A DNA stretch of 64,000 nt from Tanytarsus gracilentus (lineage: Eukaryota > Arthropoda > Insecta > Diptera > Chironomidae), in assembly GCA_038502055.1 (NCBI GenBank), contig JAXRKN010000038.1, forward strand, positions 2,852,001 to 2,916,000, in the 5' to 3' direction. The position numbers and the translations under genes were made by a program. Of the stretch, positions 43,598-58,271 are shown one piece after another (positions within the stretch are counted from its first letter, which is position 1; the number at the start of each line of letters is the position of its first letter). Under the pieces are notes generated by a model that ran no database searches, was not told the DNA's origin, and saw nothing but the letters and a program-made list of their open reading frames with translations.

Positions 43598-45560
43598 ATG
43601 ACAAAACAAAAATATGAATTAATTAATAATCAAAGGTGAAATTGAAAACTTTCTTATGTTTTCCTTGAAACTTTTATTAATTTTTATGTTTCTTTGTGAT
43701 CTTTAACAACGCAGAAATAATAGCTTGAAGCGTAGCTCGTTGGCGATAAGCTTATTAATTTGTAAGTATCAATTAATTCACAATCGAGCTGGATCTCATA
43801 TATTTTTTTCAACTTACAGTACTAGGCATTTTCATATTTACATCAATTTTCTTCTTTTGGAATCAGATCTACAATAAGCAATTAAATATACCTCAAAAAT
43901 CCAACAATAGTAAGCTAAGTTTAATTTTTAAAACCCACAAATAAAAAACTAATCCTTTTCAGACATTCCAATATTTTTACATAAGCGATTAAAGCAATTA
44001 AGCCGTCTCTATAGTGGAAACAACAATAATTTTCAACAAACTTCAAATGTTAGTGACAATATAAATGATACCGACAAGATCCAGCTCTCGCCCAGCAAAT
44101 TTGGAAATTACATTTATTCAAATGAAATTGAGAAGCATGCAAAACAACAGAGCAAAAAATTAATTTGCTATTACACAACGCCGCGATTTACAGCGAAGAA
44201 GAAGAAGCAGAGCGGAAGAAGAAGAGCATCAGCTAGTGGCAATGAAAAGTTACTAAAAATAAAAGACATTAATCCACATTTGTGTACTCACATAAACATC
44301 GGTATTATAGACATTGAAAATTGCTCACTGACAATCGATGACGATCTAATTAACGCCTTTCGTGAGAGCCAAACTCTGAAAGGACATAATGAGAAACTCA
44401 AAATATTGCTGTGGGTGGGTGGAGGTGATGAATCGTATGGCTTTCCAGAAATGATTTCAACCCATGAGACCCGCAAGAAATTTATTGGATCGTTAAAAGA
44501 AACTCTCGAAAATTATTCTCTCGATGGTGTCGATCTTGATTTTGAATTTCCCGATGGCTCTAACTCACAGCGTATACACTTTATGCAATTGCTACACGAA
44601 ATTCGGAGAGAATACCAACGAGAACATGCCACCTACATTCTTTCGATCGCTGTCGCGGCACCGTCAGTTTTCGTTGATATGTGCTATGATGTTAACATGA
44701 TCAACGAAAATGTCGATTACGTGAACATTATGACTTATGATTATCATTTTTATTCAAAAGGAACGCCATATACGGGTGAGCATTTTTAGCGCTATTGTTA
44801 TTTCAAAAATTTGTCGTGCATTATGAGCCTCGACATCGAGTTTTTTGTTTCCATTAGACTATTTCTGAGAATTTATCTAGACATTTAATATTCACTCTCA
44901 AACTTCCTCGATAAACAGTCAGAAAATTAATTAATTAACGTTCACGGCACGTTTTCGATATGTGTACATTTACGATATGTGATAATGATGATAATTACGC
45001 ATTGTTTACACTCAACAGGTTTAAATGCTCCCTTATATGCAAGGTCGAACGAAGTTGGGATGTTTGAGACATTAAACATCAATTATAGTGTTAATTACTG
45101 GATGTCAAAAGGACTTGATCGTTCGAAAATTATCATTGGACTTCCTACGTATGGTCACTCCTACCGTTTAGTAAATCCATTTAACACCAAAATAATGGCT
45201 CCATCTGAAAACTACGGAAGTGTAGGTGTTTTGGGTTATGTTACATACTCGGAAGTTTGCTGGTTCTCGAAAACTAATTTCAATGTTCGATCTGAATACG
45301 ATACCGAAACCTGCTCTCCATGGCTACACGCGGGACTCGAATGGATCTCCTATGACGACGAGAGAAGTATTGAATGCAAAGCTAATTACGTGAAAAGTAA
45401 TCATTTTGGTGGTGCCATGATTTTCTCATTAAATACCGATGATTTCCAATTGACTTGTTCTGAGAAGAGTTCCGAAATAAAGGGAGGTGTGGGCGGTCAA
45501 AAAGATTTTCCCTTATTGAGGAAAATTCATTCGATTCTATTTCAAAATCAAACAACATAA
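43598..45560 (+). CDS. Cht11: Membrane-anchored GH18 chitinase (Cht11 / group X type)
   Basis: Hydrolyses beta-1,4 chitin links, probably anchored in the membrane with the catalytic domain outside. Exons 43598-43635, 43715-43761, 43820-43909, 43963-44775 and 45019-45560 (all GT-AG and in phase) give 509 residues. The short first three exons encode a basic N terminus and one membrane segment (SLAISLLILLGIFIFTSIFF, about 20-42), a signal anchor. The GH18 domain starts at KKLICYYTTPRF and includes KILLWVGGGDES, the catalytic DGVDLDFE at 246-253 with the acid Glu253 and both key Asp intact, YVNIMTYDYH, and a C-terminal GGAMIFSLNTDD. No chitin-binding module follows. One GH18 domain plus a TM anchor matches insect group X (Cht11); the symbol rests on this architecture. 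A polyadenylation signal is at 45578-45583. Confidence 0.87.
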
Positions 45561-45577
45561 TTTAATCTCACATGTTT

Positions 45578-45583
45578 AATAAA
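45578..45583 (+). terminator. Polyadenylation signal of the chitinase
   Basis: AATAAA 17 bp after the stop codon, within TTTAATAAATTGTACTG. Confidence 0.55.
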
Positions 45584-47557
45584 TTGTACTGACCCTCTCG
45601 AAAAATTAATTATCGCCCGCCGAAAAAAAAACCATCAGCGAAAAAAAAACCCCGGCACAGATAAAAAGTTTGATTGATATTTATTTTCACCGTACACGAT
45701 CTCCACGTTTAAATTTTTGTTGGATATAAATTAATTTATAAGCGCATTAATTTATTTAACTGTCCCCTCCTTAATTGATTACCCTGTTAGTGTCAGCTCT
45801 TAAAAATTAAATTAAAAGACAAAAATTTCCATTTAAAATCAATTCGAAAACAATTTTGATTTCATAAAATTCAATAATTAGTTTTTGATTTAAATCGAAA
45901 TTAGTTTTGGAAGTTGGCGAAAGATAACAATAATGAATGAAAAAGTGCATCTTATTACAAATGAAAAAAAAAATATTTAGACAAAGAAGGTTTGATAAGC
46001 TTTTATGATAAAATAGTACGAGGAATGGAATGTTAGACATTAGTGCGATAGTAAAAAAATATTTATATACCACTTTTTTTTATCACGCGTACACTTTGTA
46101 TCGTGAGCAAATATGGATGAAAAAATATTAAACAATATTCTCCTTCCATGTTATGAAGCTTTAATACCCCTCTAGAGAAATTTTCTTCATTTCCGAGAGA
46201 AATATTTCTAAAATACTTCATTCTATATGAAATTTGATAAATTTTTTAACTTCTCTCGCTCTCTCAAGGAAATATAATTTTAATAACTAGAAATATTTCC
46301 CTCTTAAGTAATTTCCTCTGTGTCATTTCTCCCAACTTCGATCAATAAAAAATAAACTACCCTATAAACTTACGTTTCCTTCACCACTATGAAATCTGCC
46401 AATAACGTGCATTATATTCCGCATTCATATAATTCTGAATTTAATTTCAAACTAAAGTTATAATCCTCTATAATGAAAAGTTATTATGTGCCAATATGAT
46501 ACCCTCGAGGATGAAATTAAAAATTAATATATTATTATATTCTCTCCCCCCCTTTATAAAAATAATTGCATACACTGAAATGTGAACAAAAGTAGAAATT
46601 AATGAAATATGGCAAAAAAAATATTCTTCATTGCTTTGTTAGAATTTGAATACGAAATTTACAAGTAAGGTGAAAAAAAAATTAATCTCGCTTAAATTCT
46701 CATTTTTCAAATCCTAATCAAAGCTCTCTTTCAACAGGCATGTACATGTGCGGAAAATGATTAAGAAAATTTATGCAAATTCTTAACAATAATATTTTTT
46801 CGCAAGTCGTGCGCGTGAAGTAAACATGCCATGCCAACATATGAAAACATTCCGAACAATTAACTCTTTCCGATCGTTCAATCTCGCTTTTGTGATAAAG
46901 CCACAATGAACCCTTTCCTCTCTTTTTTATTTTGGCTTTTTAAAATATGTATAAAAAAAGTTAATTGGATGATGAAACAAACCAAAGAATAAAAATTATG
47001 CAATATGGTTTTAAAAATCTATAAATTAATTAAAATTTAATTTAAATTGGAAAGGATAATTTTTTTTAATTCATATACAAATAGACACCAAATAAAACAA
47101 GCAGTGGCGATATACACAAACATGCCATTTTAATCTCTATACTGTTGTGAAAGATTAAAGTTTAAGGATAAAAAAATAAAAAACAATAAAGATTAACAGC
47201 ATCATGTACATGGTGATAACTAAACTCATCTCGCTTGTTTAATTTTTATTTCCTTTCAGCAAATATATATTGCACAACATCACAAAAAAAACTCAATTAA
47301 ATTCGAGTCATCGTATGGGATTAAAACAATCACAATCTGTGAATGATTTATTCTCTCTTTTTTACACAATAATAATTATTTGGATAATTTAATGATGAAC
47401 TTGCATCATTTTGGACATAAACTCAACAAAATAAAATTGACTATAGTTTTTTTTAAATGTTATGCAACGCATCAATATTTAAAATATTTATAATATTTTT
47501 TTTCCATTACAATTAAATTGTAAAATTTAAAAGCAAGCAGTAAATTATCGATTAAGC
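45584..47557. other. Intergenic between convergent chitinase and PDP
   Basis: About 2 kb, very AT-rich, with frequent A and T runs. It should hold the PDP 3' UTR at its right end. No open frame, RNA gene or structured repeat is supported. Confidence 0.55.
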
Positions 47558-49278
47558 TTATGCCGGAAGATTTCGCAAATATTCCGAGTCAAAATAGAGA
47601 ATAGTAATTGTAATGTCATCACGAAAGAGTCTTACAATGTCCTTGGGTAAGGAGAGTAGATGGAAAAGTTTTGCATTGTCGATGCCATAATCAGAGCCGC
47701 CGAGAGCATATCGAATGAGATGCGTCGATGCATTCTTATCAATTGGCTTTGCCAATCCCGCTCTATGTGTCGAGAGAGAAAATGAAAATTTAAAGTTATT
47801 TTAAATTAAATCAGCAAAAAATGATTTTTAATTACTTTCGCGCTGTGAGCATTTCGTTCAGTTCATTTAAAGTGACTTTCTGCTGCTTGGGTAATTTAAA
47901 CGGTTGAAGAGATGCTTTTCCGATCGAATGCTCACCAACGAGTTGAACGACTTCCAGTGGACTATAGCGGAAATTAAAATAATAATTCAATTAGTATGAA
48001 AATTATTGCGTGACCTAATTAATTATTTATGATGTTACAGGTGAATCAAATACGAGGATGAACTTAGTTAGTGATGATTGCGAAAGAAATGAGTTTTTGA
48101 TTACTCCTTGAACTGGTAAAATATTAATGAAATTTAAATATGATGCTTACGTCAGAACATCCCACAGGCCGTCGCTGGCGAGCACCAAAAATTTGTCTTT
48201 CGGCGTTAATTTGTGGTATTGAACTTCGGGTGCTGCCGTGAGATAGGGAGGAGTGTGGTAATTTGGAGGGATGACTTGCTCACCAAAGTGTGGCACAACA
48301 ATTTTTTGGAGTTTATCACGCGGCCATTTATATCGCACATCACCGAACGCTCGCAAAGGTGCTAATTGACTCAATAATCGATCGCCTCTTATGATTGTGT
48401 CGCGCTCTGAATTCGGATGCTCATTAAGTATTCGCTTGACCTCCGCAATATTTTCCGCATTATGTTCGGTATTCATTTTCTTCGCAGCCCACTGTCCATC
48501 TTCACTAACCGAGCCAAGAACAGCTTGACAATCGCCGCACGCTGCGACATGCAAATGATTTTTGTCAACATGAGCGACGACAGCGACCGAACCAGACAAT
48601 GCGACTGACAGCGTTTGGCTTATTCCTGAGGTCATCGCTTCATCGGAAATGTCTTTGTCGAGTCGCGACCAAGCCATCTCTAATGTTTTCTTCATATCAA
48701 ATTCATCGATGTCTTGATCGCGCCAAATGTCAATAAATTCGTTAGTAAAATTTCTAAAACTAGTCTCGTAAAGCTCTCGCAACTCTTCCACGAAATCATG
48801 CTTATCGTTATGGCACTTGAGGAAAGAATGACTTTTTGCACCGTCCAGCATCTCACGCTTTAGAATTGATTGTGGCAAGAGACTGGCTGCGAGGTATCTA
48901 AGAAGTCGTTTGCTAACAACTTGAGCACACGCTTGTCCAGCGTGACCATCAAAAACACCCACCAATAGGCCGGGTATATGCACAAATGATCCCTCCGTTC
49001 TGGCATCCTCACACGGACTATTCGATGGCAATTGATTACTGTCATATGAGGCACAAGCATGACCACGCGTCTCGCCATCCTCAAACTCCTTCGTGTACTC
49101 GTTGGCTGTTAAAATGCAATTGACCTGCTTGAACAAATAATTCGTGATTAGAAATAATTAGGGGATAAAAAATCCAAATAGTCATTACGTCGAACAGAGA
49201 CTTTGGGATAATTTGTTGATTTCTTAAAACTCTTCCACAATGAAATTCTCGCACGAAGCGATGCCATCGAAAATGCAT
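47558..49278 (-). CDS. Pdp: Pyruvate dehydrogenase [acetyl-transferring] phosphatase, catalytic (PP2C family)
   Basis: Removes the inhibitory phosphates from the E1 alpha subunit of mitochondrial pyruvate dehydrogenase and so switches the complex on. Exons 49278-49189, 49124-48151, 47961-47836 and 47762-47558 (GT-AG, in phase) give 464 residues. The first exon encodes an Arg/His-rich presequence without acidic residues near the start (MHFRWHRFVREFHCGRVLRN), as expected for matrix import. The PP2C fold carries metal-binding motifs EDAR (69-72), GVFDGHAG (86-93), and LASDGLWDVLT (about 345-355), and HVAACGDCQAVLG in between. The insert with GSVAVVAHVDK and PHFGEQVIPPNYHTPPYLTA before the last motif is typical of PDP rather than of other PP2Cs. 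The frame before exon 2 is open to a TTG at 49136, but the acceptor shows it is internal. Confidence 0.93.
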
Positions 49279-52200
49279 TTTGACTTTATGGTTATTGATT
49301 TTTCCTCTACACTCGTTAGTTATTTAAATTGCAACAAATTTATTACATATCACACTTTAATTTCAATATTTTTCCTTAGTGCTCTAAGATTTGAGGGAAT
49401 TGAAGAGAAAAAAATTGTTATAACTCGACGATAATAAATCGAGTGATCTCAACTAAAATTTCAACTCTCGCGTGAAGTAAAAAGAATTAAAATTTTACCT
49501 GAATTCACCAAGCAATGAAATCATGTGAAAAACTGTTATAATCGAGAAAAGAGAATTTTGAGAGAATCGTGTCTGTATGTCGCTCAATTTACTTATGTAC
49601 GACTCATGCTGTTTAATTTTTTCACTCTCCAAGTTTATGCGAGCAATATTATAACAGCGTGCAGATGTTCAATGTTGAACGAGAGCAGTTGGAAAATAAA
49701 CGAGAGAGTCAGTGAGAGTTTGAACGTCGAACTGTAACGCAGCTTTAACACTATCGTTCGGAGTGTTTATAATACATGTATTTTCATACTTTTCCGGCTT
49801 TTCCCTCGCATTAAGTTGTCAAGAAAAATATGCGAAAATATTGAAGCGAAATATTGCCGATTTTTGGATACACGGGCAATATTTCCATCTAAACGGTGTG
49901 CAAGAGAGACACAAAATTTGTGCTTGATTTAGTCCATAAATGGACGATTATTATGATTGTTGTTGTCGGTGTGTACATATGCATGTGTATATGAATGAAG
50001 CTGAAGAAAAGAGAGGCAAAAAAAATTATTCATTAGAGAATTCTCGGGCACCCGTGAGTGAGTAAGCCGAGGAAAGCTCAGAAAAATACATGAAGTAATT
50101 GCCATACATGAAAAAATAACGTAATCGATCGTTATCAGTGAAACGCGAGGAAGAACACTAAACGCGTACAGACATGAAGTGTTAGCGATATAGAGAAGAA
50201 AATAATTGTGAGATAAGGAAGAGCAAATTAAGCGATTCGATTTCAGCAATTTCGATTTTTCCTGTCTGTGATTTAATGAAATCTATTTATGTATTTATGA
50301 ACTCAAATAAATCATTCTCTCACAAAGGTGTTTATGTATAGTGTTGTGTTGCAGTTCATGGAGTGTGCTACCTTGTGGAGAAAAAAATATATATAATAAA
50401 GGAAAAAGAATAAGAAGAAAAGGAGAAAGAAATACCTAGAAATTAAATAAAATTGTGTGTGTGTGTTATTTCTGAATAAAAAAAAGCGCAAAAAATAGTA
50501 TAGCAAAAAAAATATGAAAAAGTGAGTGAGAAAGAGTCCAAAATTAACATAGTAATTGAATCAAATCTTTGGCGATTATTTCCCAATGTTTCGTTTTCTA
50601 TATGCCCATAAAAGTAAAACATTGCCAGCAGATTAACAACCATGCCCGAGCAAGATAAATTGTCAAATTATATTCCTTGTGTATGCGAGGAAATAAGTCG
50701 GAAGTAATTAGCGTAAAGCGCACTATAGAAATCTCTCGCTCGCTCTCCCCCTCCCCTATATGTATATATACAAATTGTGCTGATGCTATTGCCGCTTTTT
50801 GTTACTTTGACAAAAAAAATCAAAACGACACATTTAACAGCGATCTTCGATTCAGTGCTTTTTTATGGTCGTCGTCGTGAAGATAAACGATTAAAATAAA
50901 TTATATCAAATTAAAATACCAGATGACGACACACACACTCGATGCCATTAAGTCTCAATATCTCACTCTCGATATTGAATTTAAATGTGCCTCATCTCAA
51001 GTGCCTCAACAGCTTTTCTCACACAATGCCGCGACCTTTAGGGAATTTTTTAATTATTTTTTTATGCAATTTATCTCCACTTGACATGGTTTTGTTGATC
51101 TCTTGGATAAGTGAAATTCATTCGTGCTCTGGAAGAAGTGAAAAAAAAAATATTTTGTGACATTTTCAGCAATAAAATCTCGCAACCTTTAGAGAATTTT
51201 TAATTATTTTCTCTTTTTTTTATTATGTGCACATATTATCTCGACTTGCTTGCTCCACTTCTCGATTCATCATCTTTTTTCCTCATTACTGCCGCATTTT
51301 GCATACAAAATGCTTTATTGTCATCGCTGTCATGAAAAAATAAAGAGTTCATTGCAAAAAATATATATAATTTTTTGTTTACCGAGATCATCACGAACTT
51401 GATTGCAACAATATAAATTCCAAGAACGAAATAACCGAGAACTTTATTATGTCATTTAATTTTTCAATTCGAGTGAAACTGACTGTGAAGTCATTTCGTT
51501 CTCTCTCTCTGTAAATAATTTTTTTTGGCCAATGTCAAAAGTAAAAGAGGTTTAACGTGGTTCTGTGGTTCGAATGAAATAATTTTTTTTGCATATGCAG
51601 CAAAGTGAAATTTTTTGGAAGGAAGGAAAAAGTTTTGTCCTTTGGCATAATCTGAAAATTGTGAACTTTTTTAAACTCCTAATTTTCAGCAAACAATTGT
51701 TGTATATGGTGAAAAAAAGACGGTAGTTAGAGCTATGCTGGTTCACATTTATAAAATTTTGGAATTTCTGCACATACATCTGTGTGTGAGAGTGTACACA
51801 TAAAAAAACTGGGAGAAGGGCAGTTATGCAAAAAAAAAAGTTGTTGTTCAAATATAAAACTATGTGCACTGTGTTGTGTGTTAGTAGTGCATTTTATGCG
51901 ACAGAGTTCTCGATTTATGCAAATATGTGCTCTGTCCACTAGAAATGTCATCAGTCGAGCAGAAAAAAAAGTAAAAGCAGAAACTTTTTCTTCATATATG
52001 ATGTCCGCCCACAAAGCCACTCATGTATACTCGTGTATCTTCCAATCTATTAAACCATCCATCCATCCAGTCCAGTCTCTCATGACCTCCTTCAGTTTAA
52101 TAGCATTCATAATTACTTCTGCTATATACCTCGACTGTCTAATGCTCTGCGACACAACGATAACGACTGATTCAGTTGAGGCTTTTCAACTTCATTTTCC

Positions 52201-55200
52201 CGTATTTATCTAATGAAAATCCTCTCGAGAAAGAGATTGAGTATGCTTTAGTGAAAGAGTGGAGCCTAATGCTCAATCTCACTCTATAATGACATTTTCT
52301 CTTTATACAAACTCTATCTTATGGAATTAAGTTGCTCAACTAGATTTGTCGAAATCAAATTAAAACTAAATTTACTAAACTTTTTTTTCTCTCTCTCTCA
52401 AATGGGAAATTAAAGTTTTTCGCTTCGCTCCGTGATAGTGTGTAGGCATGAGATTCTCCAAAAAAAATAGAAGGGAAAAATTACCATTTCTAAATGGCGT
52501 CAATAAAAAAATTTGTTTATGATGATGAAATGAGAAGAGTGTGAATAAAAAAAGGGTTCAACATTGGCTTGAGGGCGACAACATAAACAAGTAATAAAAA
52601 AATCTCTTCCATGAATTAAAGTTGTTGTTTTTAATATCGTCTAATGTCAAACAAACAACATTTTATTCGGCACAGGTTTTTTTCGCATCTGTCGCGTGTT
52701 CGTGTGTGTGTTTCTGTCCAGAGGCTGCTTTTCCACAGCAAAGGAGTTTCGTGTATGGATTCCTAATAAAAAATATTTTTTTATTTCATATGTTTTACGG
52801 TGCAATGCTCCAAGTTCAAGTATGTGTCTCAATCTCTTTCTCTTCCATACACATACCGCGGGTATGGAGAGGTAGCAGCAGAATAAGCTGCCTGAATAAA
52901 AAGAAACATTTCCATATACAAGCACATCTTCTGCTACTAATGTTATCCATAAGAGGCAATGTAATGAATAAAATAAAGAAAGAGAATGCGCGAGGAGATG
53001 AAAAAGAGAGTTTAAGAGAGATTTAAAGTTGCTCATATTATATTATATGAAAATAATTTTTCATGTTTGTGTGTATAGTAAAAAATCTCCTTCCTTTTTT
53101 TTGGAGTTTAAAAAAGAAGTGAAAGAAAATATAAAAAATATCGTGAAAGTCTACAAACATGTCTGGATTAATACAGCTGAGAAAATGTTACAAAAAGAGA
53201 TAAATTAATAAAAACATATACAAGAATTTGTACGAGGGCTTAGCTCTAAATCTTGTGTATGTTGTGATGTAATAATTATTACAATTTAAGGCTTGACCGC
53301 CATCGTCAGCAATTTATTACATTTCGAATCACTCTATAATCGTAATGGACTGTCGAAATGGGTAAAAGTCAAGCCCATGATATCAGTGAGAAATCGGTGG
53401 TAGAAAAGGAGGCCATTGTGTGAGCTAAAAAGAAGGAGAAAATTATAGGATATTTGTATGTGATGTGTGTGAGTGAGTAGCGAAGCAATTTTGGAAAGAG
53501 TAAAAGAGACTCCTTGTCTAAATTTATTAAGGCAACATAAATCAAAGCATAAAGTGCAGCCAGTAAATATAAACATAAAACATAAGTTAAGTTAAATGTT
53601 GCCATTGTTCTTGAACACATTTTAAGCGCGCACATAATATATAAATTACAAAGTGTGTATATGTACAGCTGAATATTATGGTGATTACGAAAGTTGAATA
53701 ATTGATTCGAGTCTGAATGAAAAAAAAAATAAAATGAAAAATCTGTGTAATGAATTTTAAAGGTGGCAAATAATAACAATAATAAGGAACGAAAAAAAAT
53801 GTAAAGTAAAAACCATTTATTGCAATTTGCTGTTGAGTTCTTAAGCACTCTCCATACAGAGACAGACGAGAGTGCAAGAAATGAGAGAGAAAAGAAATAA
53901 AGCGAACGTGTTGGCCATAAAAATAAATTAGTGTGTGTGAAAAAAGTCTAAAACAGCACTAAATGGTCTTTCGAATAAAAGACGGGCAAAATTACATGGT
54001 TATAGAAAAGCGATAGCTGTTCTACATTAGATGTATACAATGCCGCAATAGCCTCAAAAATATATATGATGAGCTGCGAACTATAACCAAAAACGAGGAT
54101 TAGACATGAAGACAAAAATATTTTAAAAAAAAATTATTTCCATTCTCATAATCTGAGTGCGATTAAAAATTTAAATTATCGCACTAAATTTTTATATTGA
54201 AACTTTTAATGTTCAACGATAAAATCAAAAACGAATTAAATCTCGATAATTTAACAGCCCAAAAATACATTTTCGTGTCGAATTACAAAATTCTCCCCTT
54301 GAGGAACAAACTTATAATTATATCATAAAAGTCTCGAAGAAAATATCTTCAAAAAAGTACACGCGAGTGTGAAAAACGAGAGAAAGTCATTTGCGGGTCT
54401 TTAAGAGATTTAGGATTACACTCTCGACGATTTCTTTTATTCGTTATAGTTGGTATTACATACAAATGTGCCAAGTGATGATGTTTTTTTCCTCTGAAAG
54501 GAGCCAGATCGAGCAAGAAGAATAAAAAAATAAATATATTTATGTATGGCAAGCGCAGAGACGACTGTGCGTTATGAGGGAATAATAAAAAGAAATGAAA
54601 AATTATTATGTATTGGATGGAGGATGTAATGGACGAAAATCACATAATAATTCACAGAGTGATGAAGTAATATCAAATGTATACATATGAAGATGAGATA
54701 AAAAAAGGTGAAGAGAGATTTTTTCGTGTCTTTTACACGACATGAGATGTGAGGTTATTATTTTTTCCTTCTTTACCTTTTCGTCTCGCATTCAGTTTTA
54801 AAGAGAGATTCTTATGCTCTCAACATTTTACCGTAAGCAACAACAACTTATACACGCACACACATGCCTAAGAACTTTTTTTTGTGGGTATCCTTTCCTC
54901 ATCTCTCTTGCTCTTCTCATTTCTTTCTCTACCTATCCTTCGCAATTCAACCATCGTTCCTGCCCTGCTTGGCTGCCTTTTCCTTTTTCCCATCTGTTTA
55001 TTTATTTTCTTCGCAAGAAATTGGATTATCTACCTTTCGCTTTGGCAGTTGTTCAGACTTAAAACACCATCATCGACCGACACTACATAGAGCATTTTTT
55101 AAATGCCGTTAAAGGCTCTCGTACATTCAATATTCTGTCGATGTTTTCGTGAATGACTGATGAAAGGATTTTCCCCTTTTTTTTGGCTGACATAAAGGCG

Positions 55201-58200
55201 GTTTTAGCTATGTACATAATTATTTTCCACTCACTTCCACCATCCAAAACATCACCGCTTATCCGCAAAAAAAAATTTAGAAATAAAGATTGAAAAAAGG
55301 TCGACGGTATGGTTGGTTAGTTAGGCAGTGGGAGAGAGACGAGGAAAATTGAAGCGGGACGAAAGTTTTATCAGAAATTTAATAAAAAAACTTATATATG
55401 CGAGATCATTAAAAAAGCGATGTAAATTAAAGCATGAAGGGCTTAAAATTAATTACAGTTTATTAAAAATTTTCAAGGGACATTAAAAAAGTTTCACCGC
55501 AAAAGCCTGGAGAGTTGAAGGTTGACTTTATCGCCATATTTGTGGGACTTTTGAGAAAATAATTAATTATTAAATTTTAGCTCGTGAAATTAAATTGATA
55601 TCAGATGGATTTAATTTGATTAAATAAATCAGCTCATGTTGATTAAAAAGTCAGCCTCAATTTTGACTCGAAAATTAACGAACTTTAACTCATTATTTTG
55701 TTTTCAACAGTCTCAAACTTTCCACAAAAGATTCAGGTTTCAATTTATAACTTTGAATTAAACAACACAAGTGTATGTGCTATAAGAAGATTTCAACTTC
55801 GTCATTATATTTTTGAGGCTAAAGAGGTTTGAAATTTCAAGATAGCTTTAATGGCTTCGATGAGAAAGTTTGCTTTCTTTAGCTGAAAAATTAGAAATAA
55901 TTACAACCTGATGTTTACGTGAAGATTAATTTAATTTCCCACGCATTTTTGACTTGAATTTTTCATCTAATTATTTTTAAATTAAAATACTTAGTAAATT
56001 TGATCCACATGTCGAAGGCTGTAGCTTAGGGTACAAATGAGAAGGAACTGACATCAGATTTGATTTAATTAGAAATTTCATTTTTTTACAATTTTTTTTT
56101 ACAAAACTTCGAATATTTTTTGTCGTTGTGCTCAAGATACTTTTTTCATACCTGTGACGTCCAACTGTGATTTCACAAAAAAAACTCGAAATTTAATGAC
56201 TTTCTTAAGTTTTTTTTACCACCCTAAAGAAGTTGGTTTTATGACGGATATTTCAAAGATTTTTCATTATAGAACTCTTCACAGTTTCAGAGTGACTCTC
56301 AAAAAAAAAACTTTCCGATTTATTTTATTTTTTCTTCCTATTTTTTCGAGCTGTTGCAAAATAATGATATTTTAGTTTTTTATGACTTTTTCCCTTCTTC
56401 AAGACTCTTCCATTTACATTCCATCAAGGATATTAATTCAACCTACTTCGATAGTGGAAGGAAGCAAGAAAATAACCCAAACACGTCAAGGGAATGATAA
56501 AAAAGTAATTAAAAAGGAATTTATAATTTGGTTTTTACCGTAAATGACTCTCCATCGTTGGCGTTAGATATACATACAACTAGTTGTGCTTCTAACTCAT
56601 TATATTCAATTCCTTAATCTACTTTTCTCTCGATCCATATAAAATTTAGTCTTCGCACCAGAGCTCTATAGCCATACAAATCCCATGCTTCAATCTTGTT
56701 AACTAAGTAGAAAGAGATGCTGTGTAGAGAAGTATGCTTTTTATGCATATACACACTTCATCATCATAAACTCAATCTCTCTTTCTCCTCTCTCTCGAAC
56801 TCTCTTTCTGTTGTATTGCTGTAAGCTCACTTCGATGGCTGATTCTTAAACAACTTCCTTATGCATATAAACTGTAATGCAAAAATAATAATGTAAAGAG
56901 AAAAATCACATAACTTATCGATAGAGAATAATTTCTCGAATGCATATGAATAGAGAGCGAATGTCGAGTGCATAATGGTTATATTGGTGGAAAAAGTGAA
57001 TATATTTGCGATGCGAAATGAATGAGATGTAGAAAGGAGGCAAAAAGTTGTTGTGTTGAAAAAAAACGAGAAAAAAAAATTACTTGAGAGGAGTCTGACA
57101 TTAAAAAAAGCGCTTGACACATATCGTAAAAAAGTTTGTCAGCACTCCAACATGAATCTGATTTTAAAAGAAATTTAATTAAAAATGAACAAAAAATTTC
57201 TTTTAAAAAACTTTAAAAACCCTCGTGTCAAACTCTTTTTAAAAAAATCTTTCACTGCATATATAAAGAAAAAGTTTATGAAAGGTTAAACTCGAGCAAG
57301 TTTGAGAGAAAAATTCCATGAAGAATTTTTCTATTTTCCGATTGGAATTTTTGCCTTACTTAAAGCATTCATGCTCTTACACACACACACATCACATGAC
57401 CGATCGATCGATTGAAGTGAATTTTTCTTTCTTCCTCCCCACATCAAGAATCAACGGCATCAGCTCATAATATATAGCAGCAGAAGAAACTCGTCGGGTG
57501 TATAAATAACTTTTTTTTTCTGGTATCATTAAAATAAAGTTGTTGTATTTATTTATTCATTCATTCTTCATGATGCAAGCATGAAGCGGATAGTGAGGCA
57601 CATTTGAATGGAAAGAAATGTTTGCATAGAGCAGTGCTCGGGAGACAGCGATGGAAAGATGAAGCATATAGAGCGAGCACGTCTGGTCTTGCACAATGTT
57701 TAATTGCTCAAAATACATTATCGAAGACGTTGCAACGTGCACACCCAGAATATGCCCGTGTGCCTTACTAATTTTCTCTCTCACTCACACACATAGTAGG
57801 AAATTAGAGTAAACAGACTAAATGGATTCAGCTGAAACGTTATAGCATGCTGAGTGAGTGAGAGAGAGCGATGGAGAACATTCATTTTCATTCAACATTT
57901 ATAATGCATAACTTTTGTACTCCTCGTGGTAACCGCTCGCTTATTTATACTTACTTCAAGCGAACTCGCTTGTTTTGGAATTTATTTTTTACTTTTTTCT
58001 CTCACACACACCAATTCTTTCCGCTGTCTTTCTTAAATTCGTGGATTTAAAAAAATTTTGCTAGCGCGTTTTTATTGCTTGGTGACTTCATAAAAATATT
58101 TCAAGGAAATGTTTTCGTTTGCATTTATATCAAGACCATGAATTACTTTCGATAAAAAGAAGGCTGAAGGAATTTTCGTTCAAATGCATAAAAGACCGTC

Positions 58201-58271
58201 CTAGAAAACGAATAAAGATTCTCAGTATTTCCTTTTTTGATTTATTTTATTTCTAACGTTATGAGGATCAA
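49279..58271. other. Gene-poor ~9 kb region with simple repeats
   Basis: No exon with a coherent frame is found here. The stretch is rich in (CA)n, (CT)n/(GA)n and A/T runs, e.g. CTCTCTCTCT near 51500 and 56770, GTGTGTGTG near 50455, ACACACACAC near 57380. Short open frames of 60-160 codons occur on both strands but are compositionally biased (Phe, Lys, Ser) and overlap on opposite strands. It lies between PDP and the long developmental cadherin gene kugelei, so upstream non-coding exons or enhancers of kugelei may be here; this is inference. Confidence 0.5.

Noticed and set aside
51552..53848. Open frames of 95-159 codons on both strands upstream of kugelei
   Set aside because: They overlap on opposite strands, are Phe/Ser/Lys-rich from simple-sequence DNA, and show no recognisable domain.
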